A stretch of 64,000 nucleotides of DNA, from assembly GCA_937924335.1 (NCBI GenBank), contig CALDWW010000011.1:1-64000 (forward strand), read 5' to 3'. Source of the DNA: an uncultured Gammaproteobacteria bacterium (GTDB taxonomy: Bacteria; Pseudomonadota; Gammaproteobacteria; Steroidobacterales; XN24). Position numbers and translations under genes: made by a program. The notes under the pieces were generated by a model. It was not told the origin of the DNA. It searched no databases and saw only the letters and a program-made list of their open reading frames with translations. This document shows, piece after piece, positions 38,300-47,880 of the stretch (its first letter is position 1; each line of letters begins with the position of its first letter).

Positions 38300-39603
38300 T
38301 TGGCGGTTTTCCCGATGAGTTCCCGCAGGGTCCTCGCGCCCAACCCATCTGCGATCGCGTGCTCAACCTCACTCAGAAGCACGTTGGCCTGATCCACGTT
38401 CTGCAGTTGCGGCATATCCTCGCTGGGCTTCCGCACGGCCTGGAGCACTTCCACGAGATCGATCGAGCCCAGATCCCTGCCGGGGAGCAGGGCGCCCGTC
38501 TCGCTTTTCTCGATCAAGCCTGATGCCTCGAGCGATCCGACGACCTGCGCAACGGCTTCCTCTGGCAGCCCGACTTCGTTGGAAATATCGGCGAGTTCGC
38601 ACGGCGGTGGACCAGACAGGAATCGCCTGCCGATGCGCAACATGATGTCCACGGCCAGCGTTTCACGTTCGCGTCCTGTGAGGATGAGTCGGCGGCGCCC
38701 GATGCGCAGATATTCAGGCCGCTGGATGTAACAGGCGATCTGGGACCCGAGTAGCAGGATCAGCCAGTTCAGATACAACCAGATGAGGGCGATGATGAGG
38801 ATCGCGAAACTGGAGTAGATGGCAGCGTACTTGGTAGAGCCGACGACGAATGATGCAAATACCTTGCCGGTCGCCGCCCAGAGAAAACCAGCCGCGATCC
38901 CGCCGATGAAGGCCGGCAGAATCCTCACCTTCGTGTTCGTGACAAAAATGTAGACGAAACTGAAGACGAACGAGACCAGGATCACGGGAACCAGGCGTCC
39001 TGCATAGATCAGGCTGGTGCCGAAAGGCTCGAGCGACGTCACTCTCTGGACGAGCGCATTCGACGAGATCGATGCGATCATGCCCATGGCCGCCATCATC
39101 AGCACCGGCCCGATCAGGATCACGCTGAGGTAGTCGCTGAAACGCCGGGCCAGTGATCGGGATTGCTTCACCTGCCAGATCCAGTTACAGCTGTTCTCCA
39201 CCTTGTGAACCATGGATATCACGGTGTAGATGAGGAACACGAGGCCGATGCCGCCCAGCAGCCTGCCACTGACGTTGTCAACGAATCCGATGATCTGGCC
39301 GGTCAGCTCGGCACCCTTCTCTCCCAGCGGCTGGAAGAACTGGTAAAGAAGCGGCTCCAGTTCCCGATGGAACCCAAAACCCTTGAGGACCGAGAAGCTG
39401 AAAGCTATCAGGGGCACGATGGACAGGAGCGTCGTGTACACCAGGCTCATGGCGCGCAGGGTCAGCTCGCCGGTCATGAAGTCCCTGACCAGCCCATAGA
39501 CGAGCCGGGCAATCGCCAGGATCCAGCGTCGAAGACCAACCCGCATCGACTCGGGCGGATCCCAGAGGAAGGCCTCTGCGCGCTGTTGGAGGGTCTGGCT
39601 CAT
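38296..39603 (-). CDS. YihY/BrkB-family membrane protein with C-terminal winged-helix domain
   Basis: This 435 aa protein has six predicted hydrophobic helices between about residues 25 and 300. The YihY signature includes TLRAMSLVYTTLLSIVPLIA, AGGIAAGFLWAATGKVF-like segments and IYSSFAILIIALIWLYLNWL. A C-terminal soluble part (ADISNEVGLPEEAVAQVVGS) resembles a winged-helix as in YihY proteins of proteobacteria. The family is called BrkB or ribonuclease-BN-like by history, but nuclease activity is not supported. Its function is uncertain. It converges with pmbA. Confidence 0.88.
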   Translation of the reverse strand: MSQTLQQRAEAFLWDPPESMRVGLRRWILAIARLVYGLVRDFMTGELTLRAMSLVYTTLLSIVPLIAFSFSVLKGFGFHRELEPLLYQFFQPLGEKGAELTGQIIGFVDNVSGRLLGGIGLVFLIYTVISMVHKVENSCNWIWQVKQSRSLARRFSDYLSVILIGPVLMMAAMGMIASISSNALVQRVTSLEPFGTSLIYAGRLVPVILVSFVFSFVYIFVTNTKVRILPAFIGGIAAGFLWAATGKVFASFVVGSTKYAAIYSSFAILIIALIWLYLNWLILLLGSQIACYIQRPEYLRIGRRRLILTGRERETLAVDIMLRIGRRFLSGPPPCELADISNEVGLPEEAVAQVVGSLEASGLIEKSETGALLPGRDLGSIDLVEVLQAVRKPSEDMPQLQNVDQANVLLSEVEHAIADGLGARTLRELIGKTAN

Positions 39604-39858
39604 CAGGGTCCTCTACGGAAATTGGCGACCCAAGCGTTGCAGAACGGCCCTGCTGTGGCAAGACCGGGAGCCCGGGGTTACCCGGCCGATCCGGAGAACA
39701 ACAATGCCCAGCGGTTATCGCGGACGTATCGTCTGTCTCACCGAGGGGATCACCGAGACCCGCTACCTGCTTGGCGCGGATTGGCTCGTAGTGGGCATCT
39801 CCGGCTTTACGGTCCGGCTAGCGGTCGCGCGGCGGGGTGGAGCATATCCACCGGCTCA

Positions 39859-40752
39859 TCAAGGACTGGGCTCGCCGGTAAGGAGTCGCAAAGCCTCCAG
39901 GTATTTGTCGCTGGTCCGCTGGATGATCTCCGCAGGGAGCGACGGTCCCGGCGCCCGTTTGTCCCAATCAAGCGTCTCCAGGTAGTCGCGGACGAACTGT
40001 TTGTCGAAGCTCGGGGGGCTGATTCCCGGGCGATAGGACCGGGCCGACCAGAATCGGGAGGAATCCGGCGTCAGCACTTCGTCGATAAGGACCAGGTGGC
40101 CATCGTCGTCGACGCCGAATTCGAACTTCGTGTCAGCGATGATGATGCCCCTTGAACGGGCGTAGTCTGCGGCTTCCGAATACAGCCGCAGCGTCAGGTC
40201 GCGGACTCGGGCGGCCAGGTCATGGCCGATGATTTCCGCCGTGCGCTCGAAGCTGATGTTCTCGTCGTGCTCGCCCGACTCCGCCTTGGTGGCGGGAGTG
40301 AAGATCGCCTGCGGCAGACGGTCGGCAAGATTCATGCCGTCAGGGAGTGCTATCCCGCACACGGCGCCGGACTCCCGATAGTCCTTCCAGCCGGATCCGA
40401 TCAGATAGCCACGCGCCACAGCTTCGATGGGGAGCGCGGACAATCGTCGTGTTACAACAGACCGCCGGGCGAGGATCTCGATATCCTCCCCCGGTGGCAG
40501 GACCTCGCTCAGGCGCGTGTCGAGCAGATGGTTTTCGATGATGTGGGTAGTCCGGCCAAACCAGAAATTGGAGATCTGGTTCAGGACTTCTCCCTTGCTG
40601 GGTATCGGGTTGGGCAATACCACGTCGAATGCCGAGAGACGGTCGGTGGTAACGATGAGCAATCGCTCCTCGTCTACGGCATAGACATCACGGACCTTGC
40701 CGCGATTCAGCAGCTCCAGGCCGCCGATGTCTGACTCGAACAACGCTTCCAT
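39859..40752 (-). CDS. purC: Phosphoribosylaminoimidazole-succinocarboxamide synthase
   Basis: PurC ligates CAIR with aspartate to give SAICAR. Motifs include [40 protein letters not shown], the [18 protein letters not shown] segment, [16 protein letters not shown] and a tail [20 protein letters not shown]. It is 297 aa from ATG 40752 (a GGATCACC upstream); this is the longer, ~300 aa form of PurC rather than the ~240 aa E. coli type. The small gene upstream may share its promoter (13-bp gap). Confidence 0.95.
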   Translation of the reverse strand: MEALFESDIGGLELLNRGKVRDVYAVDEERLLIVTTDRLSAFDVVLPNPIPSKGEVLNQISNFWFGRTTHIIENHLLDTRLSEVLPPGEDIEILARRSVVTRRLSALPIEAVARGYLIGSGWKDYRESGAVCGIALPDGMNLADRLPQAIFTPATKAESGEHDENISFERTAEIIGHDLAARVRDLTLRLYSEAADYARSRGIIIADTKFEFGVDDDGHLVLIDEVLTPDSSRFWSARSYRPGISPPSFDKQFVRDYLETLDWDKRAPGPSLPAEIIQRTSDKYLEALRLLTGEPSP

Positions 40753-40765
40753 GGTGATCCGTCGC

Positions 40766-41257
40766 TCAATGCTTGTCGCTGGAGGGCGTGAGTGGTGGAG
40801 ATTCCTCCACTTCGCGAGGGAAGTTCGCCTCATCCTTCATCAGTTCTACGAATCGGAACACGGCGTCACGATTTTCGCCCCAGTCCCAGCTTTCAGCAGC
40901 TTTCCGGCCCTCTTCCCTGATCCGCACTGCCGCCTCATCCTTGGCGCGATAGAGCATCTTCAGGGTGCCCATGACTTCGTCGCGGCTACTGGTCTCGAAT
41001 GTCATCAACGCCCGCCCCATGGCGTTGACCCGGTCGTCTTCGTCGAGTTTGACCGACACTTCGGAATGCCGGCACAGGCCTTCGATGGCGCCAAAAATGT
41101 AGTGCAGGAAATAAGTGTGCATCACGGGATCCTCGAAGGCTTCGTTCCCGGCGGCCTTGGCCGAGAATTCGCCGAAGAGAAGTGCCTTGTGGGAGACTTT
41201 GGAGACAGCCTCCTGTCGTGCCGAGCCCGTGTCGGCGAAGTCCGGTCCTGATACCAT
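40766..41257 (-). CDS. Hypothetical protein, 163 aa, upstream of purC
   Basis: I do not recognise the family. The protein is soluble and mainly helical ([57 protein letters not shown]), with no signal peptide, metal motif or nucleotide loop. It lies 13 bp before purC on the same strand, so co-transcription is likely. The start region is uncertain. Confidence 0.65.
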   Translation of the reverse strand: MVSGPDFADTGSARQEAVSKVSHKALLFGEFSAKAAGNEAFEDPVMHTYFLHYIFGAIEGLCRHSEVSVKLDEDDRVNAMGRALMTFETSSRDEVMGTLKMLYRAKDEAAVRIREEGRKAAESWDWGENRDAVFRFVELMKDEANFPREVEESPPLTPSSDKH

Positions 41258-41376
41258 GGGATTGCTTCTATTCGCACATCATGCGCAGTTGGGAAGCGCG
41301 CAATTCTTGCAGCAGCGATGAGTACCCGTCAAACCCCGCATACCCGCAGGCATTCTGTCCCGGGCTCCATCCGCCC

Positions 41377-42159
41377 GTGAGTTGGACCGGAAAAGCCATT
41401 GGCGCCGTGCTGGGCGGCATGGCCGGCGGGCCTGTCGGCGCCGTCGTCGGAGCTATCGTGGGTCATCAGTTCGACCGCGGTGTAGGAGACTCTCGCGCGA
41501 TTCCGTCACCGTCGGTTCAACAGGCATTCTTCGAGGCTACTTTCCTTGTCATGGGGCACATTGCCAAGGCGGACGGGCGGGTTTCGGAGACCGAGATTCG
41601 CGCCGCTCGCGCGGTGATGCATCACATGCGTCTGTCACCCGATCAGGTCCAGGATGCGATCCGTCTGTTCTCAGAGGGTAAACAGCCGGATTTTCCGCTG
41701 GAAGACACGACCGAAGGCCTGTACCGCTTGTCTCTGCGGCGCCATGGGCTGCACCGGGCATTCATCGAGATCCAGATACAGGCCATGCTGGCCGCCGGCA
41801 ATATCAGCGCAAATGAGCGCGACGTACTATGGCGGGTCGCGCAGTCTCTGCGCGTCAGCCGGGTTGAGCTGGCGCAGATCGAGGCCCTTATCCGGCTGCA
41901 CCGGGCGCGTTCCGGCAGCGGTGCCCGGGACCGGCCGGTAAAAGCGGACCTCGGCCAGTCCTATCGTATCCTCGGCGTCGCGCCGGACGCCGCGGACCGG
42001 GACGTAAAAACTGCCTATCGGCGGCTCATGAATCAGCACCATCCCGACAAGCTGAAGGCTCGGGGTATGCCGGAGTCGATGATCCCGGTCGCTGAAGAAA
42101 AGACGCGCGAAATCCGGGCGGCCTATGACGCCATACGCGAGTCGCGGGGTATGCGCTGA
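41377..42159 (+). CDS. djlA: DjlA-like co-chaperone with TerB and J domains
   Basis: This is a membrane-anchored DnaJ-like protein that stimulates DnaK. From the GTG at 41377, the N-terminus is a Gly-rich helix (AIGAVLGGMAGGPVGAVVGA), matching the DjlA membrane anchor. A TerB-like domain follows (FLVMGHIAKADGRVSETEIR, GLHRAFIEIQIQAMLAAG). The J domain is at the C-terminus (SYRILGVAPDAADRDVKTAY, HPDK motif near residue 223), with a normal HPD. It is 260 aa, near the E. coli 271. Earlier in-frame starts add non-homologous residues. rpe follows after 65 bp. Confidence 0.9.
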   Translation: MSWTGKAIGAVLGGMAGGPVGAVVGAIVGHQFDRGVGDSRAIPSPSVQQAFFEATFLVMGHIAKADGRVSETEIRAARAVMHHMRLSPDQVQDAIRLFSEGKQPDFPLEDTTEGLYRLSLRRHGLHRAFIEIQIQAMLAAGNISANERDVLWRVAQSLRVSRVELAQIEALIRLHRARSGSGARDRPVKADLGQSYRILGVAPDAADRDVKTAYRRLMNQHHPDKLKARGMPESMIPVAEEKTREIRAAYDAIRESRGMR

Positions 42160-42224
42160 ACCGCGGCTGCGCGGTGTGCGACCATCGGGTAGAGTAGCCA
42201 TCTCCGACCATCGGGAGCACCAGA

Positions 42225-42896
42225 ATGAAGGACATCCAGATTGCCCCGTCGATCCTGTCGGCGGACTTCGCAAAGCTTGGCGAAGAAGTCGAATCCGTGC
42301 TCGCTGCCGGCGCTGACATCGTCCACTTCGATGTCATGGATAACCACTATGTGCCGAATCTCACCATTGGCCCCCTGGTCTGCGAGGCACTGAGGAAATA
42401 CGGCATCCAGGCGCCCATCGATGTGCATCTGATGGTCAGTCCCGTGGACCGGTTGATCGGTGACTTTGCCGATGCGGGCGCGACTTATGTCACGTTCCAT
42501 CCGGAAGCCAGTGACCACGTTGACCGCAGCCTGCAGCTAATCCGCGACGCGGGCTGCAGATCGGGGCTGGTATTCAATCCGGCGACGCCACTGACCTGGC
42601 TTGACCATGTGCTGGACAAGGTGGACATGGTCCTGATCATGTCGGTGAATCCCGGCTTCGGCGGCCAGAGCTTCCTTCCGTCTGCGCTCGACAAGCTGGC
42701 CGCGGTCCGCCGGATGATCGATGACAGCGGGCTCGAGATCAGGCTGGAGGTGGACGGCGGCGTCAAGGTGGACAATATCGCCGAGATCGCCAGGGCCGGG
42801 GCCGATACTTTCGTGGCTGGCTCCGCCATATTCGGCAGCAGCGACTATGCGGACACGATCCGGCGCATGCGTGCGGCGATCGCTGCAGTGGGCTGA
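42225..42896 (+). CDS. rpe: Ribulose-phosphate 3-epimerase
   Basis: Rpe interconverts ribulose 5-phosphate and xylulose 5-phosphate in the pentose-phosphate pathway. The TIM barrel shows [67 protein letters not shown] and [12 protein letters not shown]. It is 223 aa. It lies just before trpG, an order shared with pseudomonads. Confidence 0.97.
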   Translation: MKDIQIAPSILSADFAKLGEEVESVLAAGADIVHFDVMDNHYVPNLTIGPLVCEALRKYGIQAPIDVHLMVSPVDRLIGDFADAGATYVTFHPEASDHVDRSLQLIRDAGCRSGLVFNPATPLTWLDHVLDKVDMVLIMSVNPGFGGQSFLPSALDKLAAVRRMIDDSGLEIRLEVDGGVKVDNIAEIARAGADTFVAGSAIFGSSDYADTIRRMRAAIAAVG

Positions 42897-42917
42897 TCGC
42901 TTGCCCGGGGACGTCCC

Positions 42918-43502
42918 GTGGTCCTGATCATCGACAACTACGATTCATTCACCTACAACCTGGTGCAGTATCTGGGCGAGCTCGGGGCCGAAGTCCAGGT
43001 ATTCCGCAACGACCGCATCACGCTGGACGGGATCCGGCGCCTGCGCCCCCGCCAGCTGGTCATATCGCCCGGTCCCTGCACTCCGGACGAGGCCGGTATC
43101 TCACTGGAAGCGGCCAGGACGCTGGGAGAAGAGATGCCCGTGCTCGGGGTCTGCCTTGGCCACCAGAGCATAGGCCAGGCTTTCGGGGGAAAAATTAGTC
43201 ATGCCGACCGGCCCATGCACGGCAAGACCTCACTGATCCATCACGACGGCAGGAGCGTCTTCTCGGGCCTGGAGAGTCCAATGCAGGCGACCCGCTACCA
43301 CTCGCTGGTCGTGGAGCGCGAGACACTGCCTGCCTGTCTGGAGGAATCCGCCTGGTTGCTTGATGAGGCGGGGAGGCCAGGGGCGATCATGGGGCTAAGG
43401 CATCGGAGCCTTCCGGTGGAAGGCGTGCAGTTTCACCCGGAGTCGATACTGACCCCGTCGGGGCGCTCGCTGTTGCGTAACTTCCTGGCGCTGACCGCCT
43501 GA
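42918..43502 (+). CDS. trpG: Anthranilate / aminodeoxychorismate synthase glutamine amidotransferase subunit
   Basis: This class-I glutamine amidotransferase supplies ammonia to TrpE (or PabB). The start is GTG. It has LIIDNYDSFTYNLVQYLGEL, SPGPCTPDEAG, the nucleophile Cys79 in GVCLGHQSIGQAFGG and the His/Glu pair in GVQFHPESILTPSG. It is 194 aa. The rpe and crp neighbours favour TrpG over PabA, since in Pseudomonas the same gene sits before trpD, trpC and crp. Here trpD and trpC are absent between trpG and crp. The two functions can be shared in one protein. Confidence 0.9.
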   Translation: MVLIIDNYDSFTYNLVQYLGELGAEVQVFRNDRITLDGIRRLRPRQLVISPGPCTPDEAGISLEAARTLGEEMPVLGVCLGHQSIGQAFGGKISHADRPMHGKTSLIHHDGRSVFSGLESPMQATRYHSLVVERETLPACLEESAWLLDEAGRPGAIMGLRHRSLPVEGVQFHPESILTPSGRSLLRNFLALTA

Positions 43503-43511
43503 AGGCGTGAC

Positions 43512-44165
43512 TCAGTTGGTCTCGCCGCGGCGAACGTTGTAGACGACGATCGTCTTGCCCTTGGCGTGCAGCAGGCCCTGTTCCTCCAGGACCTTGAGTA
43601 CCCGTCCCGCCATTTCGCGGGAACATCCGACCAGCCGCGACAGCTCCTGTCGGCTGACCTTGATCTGCATGCCGTCGGGATGGGTCAGGGCATCAGGCTC
43701 GTTGCACAGGTCCATGATGGCGTGAGCGATCCGGCCGGTGACGTCGACGAACGCCAGGTCGCCGAGTTTCTTGTTGGTGCGCTCGAGCCGGCTGGCCAGC
43801 TGGGTGGCGAGTTCGAACAACAGCCCCGGGCTCTCGTTCGCAACTTGTCGGAAACGGGGGTAGGTCATCTCCGCCAACTCGCACTCGGTCCGCGTGCGGA
43901 CCCAGGCACTGCGGGTCGGCTGTTCGTAGAACAGGCCCATCTCTCCGAAGAACTGTCCCTTGTTGAGATAGGACAGCACCATTTCGTTACCGTCCTCGTC
44001 CTCGATCATTACCTCCACCGAGCCTTCCACGACGTAGTAGAGGATGTCAGGCAGGTCTCCGGCATGGATGACCACCGTCTTCTGCGGAACGGTCCGGACT
44101 CTGCACAGTCCGAGGAACTTGTTGATCGCGGGGACGTCGCTGAGATTCTGAACTGATTCAGCCAT
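43512..44165 (-). CDS. crp: cAMP receptor protein, Crp/Vfr/Clp-like
   Basis: This is a global regulator of the CRP-FNR family. The cAMP-binding barrel covers residues 10-120 with GQFFGEMGLFYEQPTRSAWV (the E. coli cAMP contacts Arg82 and Ser83 lie in an equivalent RSAWVR). The C-helix is followed by the HTH in VSRQELSRLVGCSREMAGRV near 170-195. It is 217 aa. It converges with trpG. In Pseudomonas the Vfr gene has the same neighbourhood. Similar proteins can bind cyclic di-GMP (Clp), so the nucleotide ligand is not proven here. Confidence 0.9.
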   Translation of the reverse strand: MAESVQNLSDVPAINKFLGLCRVRTVPQKTVVIHAGDLPDILYYVVEGSVEVMIEDEDGNEMVLSYLNKGQFFGEMGLFYEQPTRSAWVRTRTECELAEMTYPRFRQVANESPGLLFELATQLASRLERTNKKLGDLAFVDVTGRIAHAIMDLCNEPDALTHPDGMQIKVSRQELSRLVGCSREMAGRVLKVLEEQGLLHAKGKTIVVYNVRRGETN

Positions 44166-44251
44166 TTGGCAGCCCCTGAGCTGGGTGAATATGTAAAACG
44201 AGCTTTCTTTTAATACACGGGGACGCTGAGAGCAAGCTAATCACGGCGTCG

Positions 44252-44896
44252 TCAGAACCTGTAGGCGCCGCGGGTCATCAATTTTGCGACAACTCCCATG
44301 AGTCCACGAACAGGCGCCGGGAGCGCCGCGGCACCCGCGTCCTCGGCATTGGCGCCATGCCTCTGTTCGTCCGACTTCATCTGCTCGAGGATGGCGCGGC
44401 TACGCTGGTCCTTTTCGGGTAGTCGGGTGAGGTGCTGTTCGAGGTGACGGACGACCTGATTCTCAGTCTCGGCCACGAAGCCCAGGCTCCAGCGGTCACC
44501 GACCAGCCCGGCTGTCGCCCCTATGGCAAAGGCTCCCGCATACCAGACCGGATTCAGCAGGCTGGGTCGGCTTCCCAGTTCCGTGAGGCGATCCTGACAC
44601 CAGGCGAGATGATCGTTTTCCTCGTCCGCGGCGATCTCCATGGCCTCACGGACTTCTTCCAGGCGGGCCGTGGCGGCCTGCCCCTGGTAGAGCCCCTGGG
44701 CGGCGATCTCCCCGGCATGGTTAACCCGCATCAGTCCCGCGACATGTCGTCGTGTGCGCTCGTCGCGGACGGTCTCCGGGTGATCGGAAGCGGGGTTTTC
44801 CCTGTCAGCCACAGGCGCGCCGGAAAATACCGTGCGCAGCGCCCGGTCGGCGCCCGAAATCAGTTGGTCCAGCGTGGAGAGGGTTCGCGGCATCAA
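44252..44896 (-). CDS. coq7: 3-demethoxyubiquinol 3-hydroxylase (Coq7)
   Basis: Coq7 is a di-iron enzyme of ubiquinone biosynthesis that hydroxylates demethoxyubiquinone. The ferritin-like iron ligands are in MRVNHAGEIAAQGLYQGQA, ADEENDHLAWCQDRLTEL and MKSDEQRHGANAEDAG, the three paired E and ExxH sites. It is 214 aa and membrane-associated at one face. It replaces the UbiF function of E. coli. It lies near crp, as in pseudomonads. Confidence 0.95.
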   Translation of the reverse strand: MMPRTLSTLDQLISGADRALRTVFSGAPVADRENPASDHPETVRDERTRRHVAGLMRVNHAGEIAAQGLYQGQAATARLEEVREAMEIAADEENDHLAWCQDRLTELGSRPSLLNPVWYAGAFAIGATAGLVGDRWSLGFVAETENQVVRHLEQHLTRLPEKDQRSRAILEQMKSDEQRHGANAEDAGAAALPAPVRGLMGVVAKLMTRGAYRF

Positions 44897-44906
44897 CTTG
44901 ATTATA

Positions 44907-46199
44907 TCAGTCGGAATCCGCCAGGCTGCGGGCGATCAGTGAGATCGGGTGCAGGACCTCCGGAGGATCCGGCCATCCTGACATCATGCCGCCGATGTGC
45001 AGCGCGCAGCCCACATTGGACACGACCACGTATTCGGGTGCGCAATCAGCGATCTCCCGCACGATCGGAGCCGCCAGCGCATCCGCTTGGCCGGGGCGTG
45101 TCAGGAAGTGGTGACCGGCTGCCCCGCAGCAGCCAAGCCCGCTGCCGAGTCCGACGATGTCGAGCGCGGGAATACGCTCAAGGAGCTTCCTGGTCGCGTC
45201 GGATCGAGGTAGCGCATTGCGGGCCGTGCATGGCTCGAAAATCATGGCCCGACCCGTCACCGGCTCGAGTACCGGCAGGTCGGCGGTCCAGTGTTCCTCG
45301 ATGAACGCCTCCACACTGGCCACCCGACATGAAAACCGCTCGCCGCCTTGCGGAGACAGTCGGTCGTACTCGGCAAGGGTTGCAGCGCAGCCGCTGGCGA
45401 CCGTGAGGATCGGTTGGCCGCCGGTTCCGAATGCCACACAATTTTCGGCGGCGTTGCCGCGGGCTTTGCCAGGATCGCCATCATGGAGATCCAGCGCGCC
45501 ACAGCACACCTGCGCGCCGGGCACATTCACCGCGTAACCCATCCGCTCGAGCACGCGGGTTGTGTCGGTCAGGGTTGCCGGGTCGAGAGATCGACTGACG
45601 CAGCCGGTAAACAGCATCACCTGCCGGTCCTCCCCCCGGGCGCCGCGATTCACTGATGGCCGGAGCGCCGCATTGCGTTTTGGGGTGTGGAGACTGCCCA
45701 GGACCCGGCCGAGCCAGTGGTCAGGGGCGAGGCCCAGCCGGAGCGCGAGACGATCGATCCGAAGGTGCCGGGCGGCGCGGAGAAGACCCAGCAGAATGCC
45801 GGTGACGAACCGGGACCGGGAGAGCACGGTCAGCACGCGAGCCGCCACGCGGCGCTTGCGGCCACGGCGCCGCATTTCCGCGCGTCCCAGGTCGATGAGC
45901 TCGCCATAGGGAACATTCGCCGGGCAGACCGCCTGACAGCTCAGGCAGCCCGTGCAGTTGTCCAGATGTTCGGCGATCCGGTCCGACGCCGGCAAGACCC
46001 CGTCGGTCAGCCCCTGTATCAGGGAAATACGGCCACGCGGCGACTCGCCCTCGATACCGTTCAACCGATATGTCGGGCAATGCGGGAGACACAGCCCGCA
46101 TTTGACGCACAGGTCCGCGATTTCACGCGCCCGTGCGGAGGGATTCCCGGACGATTTACGGACCGTCGATTGAGGCTTTGTGGCCGTTGGGGGATCCAT
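44907..46199 (-). CDS. glcF: Glycolate oxidase iron-sulfur subunit-like protein
   Basis: This cytosolic 430 aa protein has two N-terminal ferredoxin motifs (CVKCGLCLPHCPTYR and CTGCLSCQAVCPA). Two CCG domains follow with Cys-rich segments (MLFTGCVSRS, CCGALDLHDG, SGCAATLAEY, GCCGAAGHH). This is the layout of GlcF, which passes electrons from the flavin subunits GlcD/GlcE to quinone. GlcD and GlcE are not in this window. It is 11 bp before coq7 in the same direction. Confidence 0.85.
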   Translation of the reverse strand: MDPPTATKPQSTVRKSSGNPSARAREIADLCVKCGLCLPHCPTYRLNGIEGESPRGRISLIQGLTDGVLPASDRIAEHLDNCTGCLSCQAVCPANVPYGELIDLGRAEMRRRGRKRRVAARVLTVLSRSRFVTGILLGLLRAARHLRIDRLALRLGLAPDHWLGRVLGSLHTPKRNAALRPSVNRGARGEDRQVMLFTGCVSRSLDPATLTDTTRVLERMGYAVNVPGAQVCCGALDLHDGDPGKARGNAAENCVAFGTGGQPILTVASGCAATLAEYDRLSPQGGERFSCRVASVEAFIEEHWTADLPVLEPVTGRAMIFEPCTARNALPRSDATRKLLERIPALDIVGLGSGLGCCGAAGHHFLTRPGQADALAAPIVREIADCAPEYVVVSNVGCALHIGGMMSGWPDPPEVLHPISLIARSLADSD

Positions 46200-46481
46200 C
46201 TGTATTGGAGGGACGAAGAAACCTGACTATTCTATCGCGCGTCTTACGGTCTGGTTGGCTAAGGAGCATCTGGATGAGTTGTTGGGAAACACGGGCGGTA
46301 CCAACCGCAATGTGTGCCCGGACACATCCCGGTGACATGATCGAGGTACCGATCCTTTTCTCGTGGCCGGGCGGCTGTGACGACGTAGCCCGGGCCGCAG
46401 AAGCTACTGTCGGACTTCGTAAGCCTCACTGTTCTGGCGTATTCTTTTTCGATTCCTGACTCAAGAGAACATCCTGTCACC

Positions 46482-46790
46482 GTGAGCTACTACAACAAAC
46501 ATGTTTTCTTCTGCACCAACCTGCGTGAGGACGGCCGTCAGTGCTGCCAGGACGCCGGTGCCGTGGAAGCTCGTGCGCATGCCAAGCAGCGGGTCAAGGA
46601 GCTCGGGCTCACCGGGAAGGGTGGCATCCGGGTGAATGCGGCCGGGTGTCTGGATCGCTGCGAGGAGGGCCCGGTAGCGGTCGTCTACCCGGAAGGTGTC
46701 TGGTACAGCTATGTGGACAAGGAAGACATCGACGAGATCGTAGACCAGCACCTGGTCGCGGGAAAAGAAGTCAAGCGCCTGAAAATATAG
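46482..46790 (+). CDS. Thioredoxin-like [2Fe-2S] ferredoxin, 102 aa
   Basis: This small cytosolic protein has a thioredoxin-like fold that binds a 2Fe-2S cluster. The four ligand positions are Cys11 (VFFCTNLREDG), Cys21 or Cys22 (RQCCQDAGA), Cys56 and Cys60 (NAAGCLDRCEEGPVAVVYPE). The start is GTG. It belongs to the family of (2Fe-2S) ferredoxin-domain proteins of NuoE/Shethna type. Its redox partner is unknown; the GlcF-like protein is its neighbour but on the other strand. Confidence 0.85.
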   Translation: MSYYNKHVFFCTNLREDGRQCCQDAGAVEARAHAKQRVKELGLTGKGGIRVNAAGCLDRCEEGPVAVVYPEGVWYSYVDKEDIDEIVDQHLVAGKEVKRLKI

Positions 46791-46857
46791 GGATTATTAG
46801 TCGACCCAGACGCGCCCGATGACCACAGGGCCCGGTATCCGGCAGCACCCCGTGGCA

Positions 46858-46886
46858 TTGCAATAGGCGGCCGGCTTCTTTACAAT
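46858..46886 (+). promoter_or_regulatory. Sigma-70-like promoter of rplM-rpsI
   Basis: TTGCAA at 46858-46863 and TACAAT at 46881-46886 are separated by exactly 17 bp, 36 bp before the rplM ATG. The -10 matches five of six and the -35 four of six consensus positions. It is the best sigma-70-like promoter I see in the window. Confidence 0.6.
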
Positions 46887-46922
46887 TTCCGCCTTTCGCT
46901 CACCGCTCATAGGAATCGAGTG

Positions 46923-47351
46923 ATGAAGACGTTTACCGCCAAGCCGCAGACGGTCCGCCGCGACTGGTTCGTTGTCGACGCCTCCGGCAAGACGCTGGGC
47001 CGTCTGGCAACCGAACTCGCCCGGCGTCTGCGTGGCAAGCACAAGCCAGAATATACACCGCACGTGGACACCGGCGATTACATCGTCGTCGTGAACGCCA
47101 AGGATATTCACGTGACCGGCAACAAGCGTGAAGACAAGATGTATCACCGTTACACCGGTTACATCGGCAACCTGAAGTCGGCGAATCTCGAGACCATGCT
47201 CGACAAGTCGCCCGAGAAGGTGATCCAGCTGGCCGTCAAGGGCATGCTGCCGAGGAATCCTCTCGGTCGCCAGATGCTCAAGAAGCTGAAGATCTTCTCC
47301 GGTTCGGAGCACAAGCACGAAGCCCAGCAGCCACAGCCGCTGGAAATCTAG
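46923..47351 (+). CDS. rplM: 50S ribosomal protein L13
   Basis: L13 is an early-assembly protein of the large subunit. It starts [20 protein letters not shown] and contains [20 protein letters not shown] and [20 protein letters not shown]. The ATG at 46923 gives 142 aa, exactly the E. coli length; a GTG just before it is not needed. AGGA lies 8 bp upstream. It forms an operon with rpsI. Confidence 0.98.
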   Translation: MKTFTAKPQTVRRDWFVVDASGKTLGRLATELARRLRGKHKPEYTPHVDTGDYIVVVNAKDIHVTGNKREDKMYHRYTGYIGNLKSANLETMLDKSPEKVIQLAVKGMLPRNPLGRQMLKKLKIFSGSEHKHEAQQPQPLEI

Positions 47352-47387
47352 GCCCGTAACCGGCACAACCAGATCGGAACAACGAAT

Positions 47388-47780
47388 ATGACAGCACAGG
47401 CAAATTACGGAACCGGACGCCGCAAGACCTCCACCGCGAGGGTCTATCTGCGCCCCGGTACGGGCAACATCACCGTCAACAGGAAGCCCCTTGACGATTT
47501 CTTCGGTCGCAAGACGGCCCGGATGATCGTTCGCCAGCCCCTGGAACTGGTCAACATGGACGACAAGTTTGACGTGTCCGTGTCAGTCACGGGTGGTGGT
47601 ACCACCGGACAGGCGGGCGCGATCCGTCATGGCCTGACCCGTGCCCTGCTGGAGTACGACGAGACTCTGCGCAAGCAGCTCCGCAAGGCGGGATTCGTTA
47701 CTCGTGACGACCGCAAGGTGGAGCGCAAGAAAGTCGGGCTGCGCAAGGCACGACGCGCGACCCAGTACTCGAAGCGCTGA
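47388..47780 (+). CDS. rpsI: 30S ribosomal protein S9
   Basis: S9 is a small-subunit protein whose C-terminal tail reaches the P-site tRNA. It has [40 protein letters not shown] and the tail [11 protein letters not shown]. It is 130 aa, the same as in E. coli. It follows rplM after 36 bp in the normal order. Confidence 0.98.
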   Translation: MTAQANYGTGRRKTSTARVYLRPGTGNITVNRKPLDDFFGRKTARMIVRQPLELVNMDDKFDVSVSVTGGGTTGQAGAIRHGLTRALLEYDETLRKQLRKAGFVTRDDRKVERKKVGLRKARRATQYSKR

Positions 47781-47806
47781 TCCGCAGGTCGCCTCCGAAG
47801 CCTAAT

Positions 47807-47880
47807 TGGGGGATCGTCTAGCGGTAGGACTGCGGACTCTGACTCCGCCAACCCAGGTTCGAATCCTGGTCCCCCAGCCA
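47807..47880 (+). tRNA. tRNA-Gln (anticodon CTG)
   Basis: The cloverleaf closes fully. The acceptor TGGGGGA (47807-47813) pairs with TCCCCCA, followed by discriminator G and an encoded CCA. The D stem is GTCT/GGAC. The anticodon stem is GCGGA/TCCGC with loop CTCTGAC, so the anticodon is CTG (47839-47841), reading CAG codons for Gln. The T stem is CCAGG/CCTGG with loop TTCGAAT. The sequence resembles tRNA-Gln of E. coli. Its 3' part is repeated downstream. Confidence 0.95.
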
